A program made the translations under genes and the position numbers. A DNA stretch of 7,055 nt from Gammaproteobacteria bacterium (GTDB taxonomy: Bacteria; Pseudomonadota; Gammaproteobacteria; Pseudomonadales; Azotimanducaceae_A), in contig PAWP01000084.1 of NCBI GenBank assembly GCA_002714125.1, forward strand, positions 1 to 7,055. The letters run 5' to 3'. The notes under the pieces are model-generated. The model did no database searches, was not told the origin of the DNA, and saw only the letters and a list, made by a program, of their open reading frames with translations. Of the stretch, positions 1-6,874 are shown one piece after another. How positions within the stretch are numbered: the stretch's first letter is position 1; each line of letters starts with the position of its first letter.

Positions 1-1715
1 TGCGTGCCTGACTCGCTGATGCGGCCATCTTCGATGATGAAAATGCGGTTTGCGTGGCGAGCTGTTGATACGCGGTGCGATATCAGAATCGTGGTACGCC
101 CGCCTCGGAGGCGGGCGAGGCCTGACAGAATACGTTCCTCGGTTTCGGTATCGACGCTCGAAAAGCAATCATCCAGCAGTAGGATCGGCGCGTCTCGAAC
201 CAGTCCGCGCGCGAGCGTTGCACGCTGTTTCTGACCACCTGAGAGCGTCTGGCCGCGCTCGCCTACCATGGTTTCCAGGCCGTCGTGAAAGTCCGAGATG
301 GCGTCTGACAGCCCGGCCGCGTTTGCTGCGTCCCAGATTCGTGCGATGTCCCGCTCAGGCTCATCGTATGTAAGGTTTTCCTGCAGGGTAGTGGAGAACA
401 GAAAGGGGTCCTGAGGTACCAGCGTTGCAATGCGGCGCAGATCGCGGATGGGGTAGTCACAGATATCGTGACCATCGATAAAGACCGTGCCCCTGGGTGT
501 GTCGACGAGGCGCACAGCCGATTTCAGTACAGTCGACTTGCCTGAGCCTACCCGGCCGAGCAATGCAATCGTCGCGCCCGCGGGTACATCAATCGCGACA
601 TCCTCTAGGGTGGGGTTTGGGGCCCCTTGATGGCTGAAAGTCAGATCCCGGAACTCAAGGTGTCCACCAATCTCGCCGGGGAGGTTATCCGCGGGCGTGT
701 CTTCGATTTCGGTTTCGTGTAGGAGGACTTCGAATATGCGCTGGGTACCGGCCGCGGCGGCCATGAACATGGAAAGGGACATGCCAATCATCCGCACCGG
801 CCAGACCACCATCATCATGTACGAGAAGAACGCCATGAACGTGCCAAGGGTTATCTCTCCCGACAGAACCAGCGAGCCACCGTAGAAAATGATGATGACC
901 GGTGAGGCGGTTGTAAGGAGCGGCATCACTAATCCAACGTAAGCGTTGTAGCGAGTGGTGCGATAGACCATCTTGGCGTAATGCGTTGAGACGCGGTTGA
1001 AGCGTTCGATTTCGCTTTCTTCCTGTGCCATGGCCTGGATGGTGCGAATGCCGTTCAGGTTTTCCTGGGTGAACGCAGTGACGGCTGCCATCGCCTCCTG
1101 CTGGTCGCGGTAGTAAGGGAACATTTGCCGGGCCATCACAAACCCGACGATGGCAACGAGCGGCAGGGGCAGCACAACCCAGAGCGTCAGCTCCGGGGAG
1201 AGATCGATCATGAAATAGAGTGCGGTCGCGATCGTGAACACAAACAGGATGATGTTCACGGCTCCGAACGAAACCACCATTCTTACCATGTTGATGTCGT
1301 TAATGGCGCGCGACATCAGATCGCCCGTGCCAAAGCGGTTGAAGAACCCTGGACCTTGGAACTGGACGTGGTTGAAGATCTTCTTGCGCAGGTCATAGGC
1401 GACAGAAATAGAGACCCGGCGCATCACGCGCCGGGAAAAAACGAAAATCCCGAACCGGACGGCCACGACGACCATAATCCCGATCGCCGGCCACATGACG
1501 TTCGGCTCGATTGCCTCATCTGCCAGGCTGTCGATGGCGGTCTTCATGAAGAGCGGCACGATCGCATCAAGGATTCGTGTCACGAGCAGCCCGATTACCG
1601 CGAATGCCAACACCCAACCGTACCGGTGGAAGTACGTGCCGAGGTGTTTCAGGTGACCCAGGTGCTTGAACGATGAACGTTCATGCCTGGGTCGCGGAGC
1701 CGACGTGTAGTCCAC
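1..1715 (-). CDS. ABC exporter half-transporter (TMD-NBD fusion), MdlA/BmrC-like, C-terminus cut by window edge
   Basis: This is an ATP-driven inner-membrane exporter subunit; 571 codons plus two bases are visible. Residues about 28-320 form the hydrophobic six-helix membrane domain of ABC exporters. The ATPase domain follows: Walker A GRVGSGKST (387-395), Q-loop Gln435, signature LSGGQ (491-495), Walker B ILLLDD (511-516), D-loop SSVD (Asp522) and H-loop His547. The frame leaves the window at ...SGTH, so only a short C-terminal tail should be missing. Position 516 is Asp where the catalytic Glu is expected, while the signature is intact. This pattern is known from one half of heterodimeric exporters (MdlA, BmrC, TM287), so I infer a partner gene beyond the left edge. 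The GTG start at 1715 is chosen because the next in-frame candidates fall inside the membrane domain; an AGG lies 6 nt upstream. The N-terminus carries a short KHLGHLKHLG repeat. The substrate is unknown: lipid, drug or peptide are all possible. Confidence 0.93.
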   Translation of the reverse strand, partial: MDYTSAPRPRHERSSFKHLGHLKHLGTYFHRYGWVLAFAVIGLLVTRILDAIVPLFMKTAIDSLADEAIEPNVMWPAIGIMVVVAVRFGIFVFSRRVMRRVSISVAYDLRKKIFNHVQFQGPGFFNRFGTGDLMSRAINDINMVRMVVSFGAVNIILFVFTIATALYFMIDLSPELTLWVVLPLPLVAIVGFVMARQMFPYYRDQQEAMAAVTAFTQENLNGIRTIQAMAQEESEIERFNRVSTHYAKMVYRTTRYNAYVGLVMPLLTTASPVIIIFYGGSLVLSGEITLGTFMAFFSYMMMVVWPVRMIGMSLSMFMAAAAGTQRIFEVLLHETEIEDTPADNLPGEIGGHLEFRDLTFSHQGAPNPTLEDVAIDVPAGATIALLGRVGSGKSTVLKSAVRLVDTPRGTVFIDGHDICDYPIRDLRRIATLVPQDPFLFSTTLQENLTYDEPERDIARIWDAANAAGLSDAISDFHDGLETMVGERGQTLSGGQKQRATLARGLVRDAPILLLDDCFSSVDTETEERILSGLARLRGGRTTILISHRVSTARHANRIFIIEDGRISESGT

Positions 1716-1838
1716 TGTTGACCTATGTCTGCGCGCTCCGGTTCCCCCGGGAGGCGCTGTTGTGCGATGTGGCTTTTTGCCTCGGTCCAGCGGTTGCAGT
1801 GCGCCTGAGGCATAGAGCGACTGTCGGCCGCTGTCGAT

Positions 1839-1853
1839 GGGTGTTTGACACCC
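1839..1853. repeat. Inverted repeat GGGTGT-TTG-ACACCC
   Basis: The six-base arms pair perfectly around a three-base centre. No T-run follows on either strand, so it is not a standard terminator. It lies about 125 bp upstream of the ABC exporter start and could be an operator. Repeats of this size also arise by chance in 7 kb. Confidence 0.3.
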
Positions 1854-2271
1854 GGCAAGCGCCGGCCGTGTGCTGACATAAGCATCAAAGTATAGCAGGA
1901 TGTGGTTACAGGCAGTTCTCGCTGTGGGACGCGCGTCAGGCAGGAAAGGTAGAGCTGGCGACAGTGGGAGTGGCTTGTTGCCGGGCGCAGACTGTTTGGC
2001 AGCCGTAGGTCGCCACAACGGAGCTGTTGCACTCCACTGCGAATACGGCACTCAGGACCTTGGTGACGCGCAAGTAATGATGGCCTATGTGCTACAGCGG
2101 TAGGCGGCCATCAACTGTGCGCGACCAGAGGAGATGCTTAGTCCGTAATCAAACCTCGCTTGGGTGAGTCGCTGCTCCGCGGCACCGAGATTGGCGGTGG
2201 TCAACACTACCACGGGTATATGTCTAAGAACGGTTGGCACATTGTCTGCTCTGGGGAAAGTGACTCGGTGC

Positions 2272-2282
2272 GTTCCCGGAAC
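2272..2282. repeat. Palindrome GTTCCCGGAAC, copy 1
   Basis: Five-base arms match perfectly around one central base. The identical 11-mer occurs again at 6875-6885, also outside any called gene and in the only other divergent promoter region of the window. A shared regulator site is possible, but some identical 11-mers are expected by chance in a window of this size. Confidence 0.25.
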
Positions 2283-2687
2283 TGTTGCGGTGCACCGTTG
2301 TTGGCTCGGCGTTTGAGCTGCGAGGTGGCAACGAACGCTTCCTGCACGCGGAGAATGAGGATTGGATCCGCTCGGTCAGCATTTCGCCAAGCTTACAAAG
2401 CACTTTGCTTCAGGATGATCGCCCGTTCGTCAGGCGGACCTTCGCGATCGTTAGGTTTTGGGGGCTGGACGTTTCGGTGGAGTCGTGCCCACGCTAATTT
2501 ACGCATTGCCTGCATGAGGCTGCTTCAGTCTGGAGCATGTATATCAGGTGGTCTGACTTGCCGCGTGTCCTCCCGGATCAGATTGACCTGGTCTGAAGAC
2601 TGGCGCGCGACGCTACGCTTGTTTGAAGCGACTTGTAGAACAGATCGAGAGCGTCTCCGTGACGTTCTTATGGCTGGCGCTTTGCAC

Positions 2688-2702
2688 GTCTGGGGGCCAG
2701 AC
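2688..2702. repeat. Inverted repeat GTCTGG-GGG-CCAGAC upstream of the plus-strand dioxygenase
   Basis: The six-base arms are perfect around a three-base centre, and the repeat ends 51 bp before the ATG at 2754. On the plus strand it is followed by TTCTC rather than a clean T-run, so an operator or 5'-leader hairpin is more likely than a terminator. Three further GTCTG words lie just upstream at 2528, 2551 and 2591. Confidence 0.3.
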
Positions 2703-2753
2703 TTCTCATAAGCCGGTATTCTTGCCCCCGACATTGATCCTGAAAAGGTTGGT

Positions 2754-4070
2754 ATGAGCGATTACATCTTGCTGGTCAGCACATCGACCGGGCTTCATCT
2801 CAGTCACGACGGTTCAGGTTTTCAGCTGCGCGCGCGTTGTGACGACAACGCGGTTTGGGGATGGGCTGGGCGTTCCCAGCTCAAGAACGCGGTGACCGGG
2901 AAGATCGTTGACGTCGAACCTTGTAGTGCTGTCCTCGACGTCCGAGAAGCCGAGGCAATTGTCGCCGCGTTTGGGCCGGGCGCAAGTGCGCTTGTTCCGA
3001 AAATCTGGCGCTTAACGGGAAGTGCTGACGTGCCGCAAGATCAGCTTGAATTCGCGGCTCGACCTGCGCCGGCGCGACTGCCCTCGGCCTATCTTGCCGA
3101 ACTCCAGGCCCAGGGTTGGACGGTTGTCGAAAACCTTATGAGCCCCGAAATGGTTGCCAACCTGGTTGCAAACGTGGACATCGTGCGTAACAACGCTGCA
3201 GACAAAGAAGCGCGCGTTCGCGCTGCCCAGGATACACGCCCGTATCAGTCGAACGACAATGTCATCAGACCTCGTTCGTTGATGGAGAAGGGTGAGAGCT
3301 TTCTCAGCATGACCCCGGTTGTCGCGCAGGCCCTGATGCATCCGATCTCCCTGTGGTTGATCGAGAAGTACCTTGGTGTTGACTCCATTCACTACTGCCA
3401 GTGCCCTGGTATCTCGATTTTGCGCCCGGCCGAAAAGACGGGAGAACTTAACCGCGTGGAGCCTGGCGGGTGGCACGCCGATTATCCTTATCCGCTCACC
3501 AGCGAGACGGAAGCACACACGTTCAGGCTAGGGGGCGATGAGTTTGAGAAGCTAGATGCCTCGATTTCTGCGCGTCATCCGGACTGGAAGCAGCGTAAAG
3601 ATCGCCTTGGCATGCAGTTCAACATAGCGCTGACCGATTTCACTCCGGAGACGGGTGCCACACAGTTCGTGCTCGGCTCGCACAAATTCCACACCCCACC
3701 CACAACCGAGATGAACGCGGTGCCCACGGTCGCCGGCCAGGGTCCTCATAAGGATGTGGCACAGGTATCGTTCCCCGCGGGCTCCGGTATTCTCTACGAC
3801 TCGCGCACGTGGCACCGCGCACCCCCGGAGCTGAACGTGTCTGGCGCCGAGCGCTGGGCCATGTTGACCTGCATCGTGCCTTCGTTCGTGCGAGATCTGC
3901 GCGCGCGCGATGACAAGGTGGAGTCGGCGGACTCGTTTGCAGAGGCGACACGCGTTCACGCGGCGCTGACACTGCGGGAGTTGGACGACGTGGTACGAAT
4001 GCTCTGTGACGACGAGTCTGGACAGCCTCGGGCCGACATCGAGGCGGCCGTGGCCCGCGGGATAGGTTGA
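2754..4070 (+). CDS. PhyH-family Fe(II)/2-oxoglutarate dioxygenase with N-terminal extension
   Basis: The 438-residue protein is a predicted cytoplasmic non-heme iron dioxygenase, which would couple 2-oxoglutarate decarboxylation to substrate oxidation. The iron ligands of the family are visible: H241-A-D243 in GGWHADYPYP and the distal His354 in SRTWHRAPP. Arg367 follows 13 residues later and is the likely 2-oxoglutarate carboxylate anchor. The GATQFVLGSHK stretch (301-311) is the typical PhyH segment between the ligands. The catalytic domain begins near residue 110 (SAYLAELQAQGWTVVENL). The first 105 residues are extra for the family and look beta-rich, starting with YILLVSTSTGLHLSHDGSG. 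The ATG at 2754 has AAGG 5 nt upstream. There is no signal peptide. The gene stands alone and converges on the short minus-strand dioxygenase. The fold class is secure; the substrate is unknown, and the name phytanoyl-CoA dioxygenase should not be taken as its activity. Confidence 0.9.
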   Translation: MSDYILLVSTSTGLHLSHDGSGFQLRARCDDNAVWGWAGRSQLKNAVTGKIVDVEPCSAVLDVREAEAIVAAFGPGASALVPKIWRLTGSADVPQDQLEFAARPAPARLPSAYLAELQAQGWTVVENLMSPEMVANLVANVDIVRNNAADKEARVRAAQDTRPYQSNDNVIRPRSLMEKGESFLSMTPVVAQALMHPISLWLIEKYLGVDSIHYCQCPGISILRPAEKTGELNRVEPGGWHADYPYPLTSETEAHTFRLGGDEFEKLDASISARHPDWKQRKDRLGMQFNIALTDFTPETGATQFVLGSHKFHTPPTTEMNAVPTVAGQGPHKDVAQVSFPAGSGILYDSRTWHRAPPELNVSGAERWAMLTCIVPSFVRDLRARDDKVESADSFAEATRVHAALTLRELDDVVRMLCDDESGQPRADIEAAVARGIG

Positions 4071-4398
4071 GCGCGTTGCTGGTCTGGTGTTTTGAAAAAA
4101 TTGTCGCGGCAATTCTGAGAAAGGGAGCGGTTTTGTCACTGGGTTGGCGAGCAGCATCAATTTGAGCTGAGACATGCATTCGATCGAACTGCTCGGCCGC
4201 GTTGCTGCTGCCGTTACGCTCGCTTTCGTCGCTGAGGCGGTAGTCCCTAAGTTCCAGTAAGGCGTGGACCGTTACAACGGCACCACTGACACTTACCTTC
4301 ATGACTTGGTCAACAGGTTCGCCTGCTCTATATACAGGTCGTCCGTTTCGGCAGTGATACGCCCGGCTGCCATCAACTAGCCCGTTTGCTGCCCGCGC
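4071..4398. other. Gap between convergent dioxygenase genes, no clear gene
   Basis: The two flanking genes end here, so terminators are expected, but none is strong. A weak hairpin at 4099-4114 precedes a T-run on the minus strand. A second inverted repeat (GGCAG at 4350-4354 with CTGCC at 4367-4371) has no T-run. A 28-codon plus-strand ORF at 4174-4260 encodes a short peptide with a hydrophobic middle (RVAAAVTLAFVAEAVV) and ends in PKFQ. It has no clear ribosome site and I do not call it as a gene. Confidence 0.55.
4095..4114 (-). terminator. Weak candidate terminator for the minus-strand dioxygenases
   Basis: Read on the minus strand, AATTG and CAATT arms flank a CCGCGA loop, and the second arm runs into a stretch of T residues (the A-run at 4095-4100). 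The stem is only 5 bp and A/T-rich. It lies about 285 bp beyond the stop of the short dioxygenase, so the call is tentative. Confidence 0.25.
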
Positions 4399-5253
4399 TC
4401 AGCCCGTGGCGTTTAGGATGACCTCTTCCTGATCGCGAGGGACATAGAAGTACGAACCCGGCCGAAAGTCGTATCCTAGATCGCCCAGCAGCCTGCGTTG
4501 TCGTGCGGTGCACTTCTGCCCAACGTGTGGCAGTGCATCACCATCGTAGGTGCGTACCCAGAGCTGGCAATAGTTATAGAGCAGTACCTTGCGGCTCTGG
4601 CTACCCAGATTTTTGGCCGGGCCATGCCAGAGCGAGTGCGAGAACAGATAGACGTCGCCTGCCTTGCCCATCAACTGTGCCGCACCGGGAGAATAGGGTG
4701 TCATTGTGCGATCGCCGTTCACGGGGATCTGCCGCATGTGGCTGCCGGGAAACACCGTCAGGTTGCCGGTGTCCTCTTCGGTGACGTCCGTCAGAAGGTA
4801 CATGGCTTTGAGGGCAATAGGAGGGCTGTTCTCGACGGGGCGGATCATTTTCAGCGACTCTCCGCCGTCGGTATGGGTGTAACCCGGGAACTTCTCGGAA
4901 GGCGGACGCTCTATGGCCTGGGTCATCGAGAGCATGATGTTATGGCCCATGATGTCCACAATTAGATCGAACACGGATGGTGCATCGACCAGGTCGATGA
5001 ACGCCTGATGGTAGGTAAGCAACTCTCGACGATCCATGAATCCGCCTACTGTCGGGTCGGGCGCGTGGTCTTGCCATGAGTAGTGGCCCATCGGCAGTTC
5101 CGGATCAGGGTCGGGCTCGTACCCGGGCACGCCTCGGATCCGGTCCATCTCACGTGAGAAGAACTGCACCTGCTCAGGGGACAGTGCCCCTTCAAGGTGT
5201 AAGAAACCGTCGGTATTCCATCGTTCGCGCTGGGCGTCAGTCAGAGTCTGCAT
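4399..5253 (-). CDS. PhyH-family Fe(II)/2-oxoglutarate dioxygenase, compact form
   Basis: At 284 residues this is close to the usual length for bacterial PhyH proteins and carries only the core domain. It opens with the typical family start (LTDAQRERWNTDGFLHLEG). Metal ligands are H127-T-D129 in GYTHTDGGE and His210 in HSLWHGPAKN; Arg221 (SQSRKVLLYNY) is the probable 2-oxoglutarate anchor. GNLTVFPGSHM (163-173) is the conserved segment between the ligands. The ATG at 5253 is well supported by AAGGAG (5261-5266 on the complement) 7 nt upstream. It lies 141 bp downstream of the long minus-strand dioxygenase in the same orientation; they may be co-transcribed, though the gap could hold a separate promoter. 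No signal peptide or membrane segment is seen. The HTDGGE wording differs from both neighbouring dioxygenases, so it is not a recent duplicate. The substrate is unknown. Confidence 0.93.
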   Translation of the reverse strand: MQTLTDAQRERWNTDGFLHLEGALSPEQVQFFSREMDRIRGVPGYEPDPDPELPMGHYSWQDHAPDPTVGGFMDRRELLTYHQAFIDLVDAPSVFDLIVDIMGHNIMLSMTQAIERPPSEKFPGYTHTDGGESLKMIRPVENSPPIALKAMYLLTDVTEEDTGNLTVFPGSHMRQIPVNGDRTMTPYSPGAAQLMGKAGDVYLFSHSLWHGPAKNLGSQSRKVLLYNYCQLWVRTYDGDALPHVGQKCTARQRRLLGDLGYDFRPGSYFYVPRDQEEVILNATG

Positions 5254-5260
5254 CGCTGCA

Positions 5261-5266
5261 CTCCTT
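5261..5266 (-). promoter_or_regulatory. Ribosome binding site AAGGAG fixing the start at 5253
   Basis: AAGGAG on the minus strand sits 7 nt before the ATG. It is the strongest ribosome site in the window and shows that the short dioxygenase is translated independently of the upstream gene. Confidence 0.8.
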
Positions 5267-5394
5267 GCAGGGTCTGGAAAAAGTCTATCTGAATGCCTGG
5301 ATTGGTGTTGTGATAGCGATCTGGGTTGGGGGTTCGGCTACGTTTGATATGCCTAGCTGGTCGAATCTTCGGGCTGCGAGCGCGCAAGCCAGAT

Positions 5395-6783
5395 TCACTT
5401 GAGTCCTGCACCTATGGCGCGTGACCTGACCCGCCAGACACCTTCGCCTTCGTAGTCGGCGATGGAAGAGAGCGCCACAGCCGGCATACCGCCGCCACCC
5501 CTGGGCGTGTCGCCGTCTGGGAGCAGCGGGAGGTTGTAACGTTCCCACCACGGCTGTTCGTCAACGACGTTGCCGGTTACAGGCTCTTGGCCCAGGTTCC
5601 ACTCGGCAAATATGTCATCGAACGGCGGTATCCGCGACTCGACGAACTCGTTGGAGTCCATGATCCACTGATTGGTGACTTCGCGATTTCCGTCGGTGGG
5701 GTCGTCCTCTGGGTTGTCGGTTGGAAAGCGAAAGCAACCGTCCATATCGCAGTGGACGCGCGGGGCACCGTTTTTTCCGGCAGCCGTCCAGCGCATGTGG
5801 GTACGCTGGCGGGAGCGGTTCATGTCCTGTATGACCGCCATGCGAATGTTGTCTCCCTCGTGGATGCCGGCTGAATGCACCATGAGCGCATGGGCAAATA
5901 ACACGTCTCCCGGTTCTCCAACAAACTCCAGGGGCACTACCTCTTCCTTGATGGCATCCATCGCTGCTTTGGAGGCGTCGGTGGCTACCCAATTGTAAGC
6001 CTGCGCTGAAGTAGAATACAGGCGCTGTGGCGAAGTTGGGAAGATCGTGAAGCCGCCCTGGCGGGGACCAATGTCACTCATATATGTGACGACCATCAGC
6101 TCTGTCATGTTTGCGTCCATGTGGGGGCCAAGCGTGGACGCGGGCCCCTCGGGGTCGCGGGGGAAGATCGAATAAATGCCGCGGTTCCTGCGTGGTCGCT
6201 TGACAGGCCCACCCATCAGCGCCTCTGCCATGTGCAGGACATTGGGATGTGCCGTGGTCGCGTTCACAAACTCCGGGTCGTGACCGATGCCGTGCCAGCG
6301 CCACACGTCATTGCTGATGTCCTGGGTCAATTTGTGTGGCAGGCGCCCAACTCTTTCACTGTCGTCGGCGCCCGGACGCTCATCACCGGGGACGGGCCAC
6401 GCGTTACCACCCATCCAGTTTTTTGCTGTGGACCAGCGATTCTCCTCGGGCCAATGTCTGCCTGGCGCAATCCAGGTGCTAGGATTGTTTTGATTGACGC
6501 CGGCATTCACCACTGGGGGTTGATGCCACCACATTTTATGAAATGGCTCGAAGACCTTGGGTGGGACGAGTCCTCGTTTGATGATGTAACCCTGCTCCCG
6601 GAACTGCGTAATCTCGTCGGCAGACAGGCCTAGCTTGTCTGCCCCGGGTGGGTCGAGCTCACGTAGGGAGGAGCGAGGCGGGTGCTCTCCTTTGATCTTG
6701 GTACCAAACGCGGACTCCGGGTCCGCAGGAGTGGGTGCCGGGATGTCCCCGAACTCAGCTTTCTGATCCATACGGTTTGTCAT
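5395..6783 (-). CDS. PhyH-like Fe(II)/2-oxoglutarate dioxygenase, long form with C-terminal extension
   Basis: This 462-residue protein has the PhyH core in its middle. Metal ligands are H221-M-D223 in TLGPHMDANM and His303 in HALMVHSAGIHEG; Arg314 (DNIRMAVIQD) is the likely 2-oxoglutarate anchor. GGFTIFPTSPQRLY (243-256) replaces the usual GS/TH-type segment. About 50 polar, Pro-rich residues precede the core (LSADEITQFREQGYIIKRG, 53-71). About 130 residues follow it, including HCDMDGC (344-350), a Trp-containing NLGQEP...QPWWERYNLP stretch and a Gly-rich GGGG turn. This tail is unusual for the family and may cover the active site or form an interface. The ATG at 6783 has no ribosome site at normal spacing; GGGAG lies 16 nt upstream. 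A start at the second Met (residue 5) is possible. It is the first gene of the minus-strand pair and faces a plus-strand gene across a 142-bp promoter region. Cytoplasmic; substrate unknown. Confidence 0.9.
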   Translation of the reverse strand: MTNRMDQKAEFGDIPAPTPADPESAFGTKIKGEHPPRSSLRELDPPGADKLGLSADEITQFREQGYIIKRGLVPPKVFEPFHKMWWHQPPVVNAGVNQNNPSTWIAPGRHWPEENRWSTAKNWMGGNAWPVPGDERPGADDSERVGRLPHKLTQDISNDVWRWHGIGHDPEFVNATTAHPNVLHMAEALMGGPVKRPRRNRGIYSIFPRDPEGPASTLGPHMDANMTELMVVTYMSDIGPRQGGFTIFPTSPQRLYSTSAQAYNWVATDASKAAMDAIKEEVVPLEFVGEPGDVLFAHALMVHSAGIHEGDNIRMAVIQDMNRSRQRTHMRWTAAGKNGAPRVHCDMDGCFRFPTDNPEDDPTDGNREVTNQWIMDSNEFVESRIPPFDDIFAEWNLGQEPVTGNVVDEQPWWERYNLPLLPDGDTPRGGGGMPAVALSSIADYEGEGVWRVRSRAIGAGLK

Positions 6784-6855
6784 TGGTGTTGGTGTCCATC
6801 TCCCGAGATTAGCCCCTTTGGCCGCGTTTGGGCTAGCTGGATCGGCGTTTTATTA

Positions 6856-6865
6856 CCGTATACGG
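6856..6865. repeat. Perfect palindrome CCGTATACGG
   Basis: This ten-base perfect palindrome lies between the divergent genes, 72 bp upstream of the dioxygenase ATG and 60 bp upstream of the TTG start. It is a plausible operator core. A few such ten-mers are expected by chance in 7 kb. Confidence 0.3.
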
Positions 6866-6874
6866 GGGAGCTTG

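Larger units (their letters stand above)
1716..2753. other. 1-kb spacer with no recognisable gene
   Basis: No frame on either strand gives a protein I recognise. The longest plus-strand ORF (2160-2711, TTG start, no ribosome site) is rich in Arg, Cys and Ser, as translated non-coding DNA tends to be. A second frame over 2271-2497 looks slightly more protein-like but lacks a ribosome site and stops within 80 codons. The spacer should hold the promoters of the two flanking genes, which are transcribed away from each other. I find no convincing -35/-10 pair: TTGACA at 1845-1850 has no -10 partner at normal spacing. Inverted repeats at 1839-1853, 2272-2282 and 2688-2702 are listed separately. The spacer could be a decayed gene, an RNA gene I cannot recognise, or simple regulatory DNA. 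Confidence 0.6.

Noticed and set aside
1125..1676. Plus-strand 183-codon ORF
   Set aside because: It lies antisense to the ABC exporter membrane domain. Its His/Asp/Arg-rich composition is the mirror of that coding strand, and it has no ribosome site.
1673..1684. 12-base perfect palindrome ATGAACGTTCAT as an operator
   Set aside because: It falls inside the exporter coding sequence with the chosen start, and one or two 12-base palindromes are expected by chance in 7 kb.
1649..2032. Minus-strand 127-codon ORF overlapping the exporter start
   Set aside because: It is in a different frame from the exporter, of mixed Arg/Ser/Pro/Cys composition and matches no family I know. It runs into the exporter N-terminus out of frame.
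2108..2120. 13-base match CCATCAACTGTGC shared with about 4669-4681
   Set aside because: The second copy is inside dioxygenase coding sequence, and a single 13-mer repeat is not surprising in a window of this size.
2160..2711. Plus-strand 183-codon ORF in the 1-kb spacer
   Set aside because: It has a TTG start without a ribosome site, is very rich in Arg and Cys, and shows no recognisable domain. Chance ORFs of similar length occur antisense to the real genes here.
3640..4302. Minus-strand 220-codon ORF (and the 207-codon ORF at 3552-4175)
   Set aside because: Most of their length is antisense to the plus-strand dioxygenase, whose catalytic motifs are intact. Only the N-terminal parts fall in the gap, and they lack ribosome sites.
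4498..4965. Plus-strand 155-codon ORF
   Set aside because: It is antisense to the compact dioxygenase, which has a strong ribosome site and all catalytic residues.
6121..6633. Plus-strand 170-codon ORF
   Set aside because: It is antisense to the long dioxygenase over its metal-binding region; it is a shadow frame.
6755..6799. Minus-strand 14-codon ORF overlapping the start of the long dioxygenase, considered as an upstream leader peptide
   Set aside because: Its ATG directly abuts GGGAG with no spacing, and the peptide has no attenuation-like run of one amino acid.
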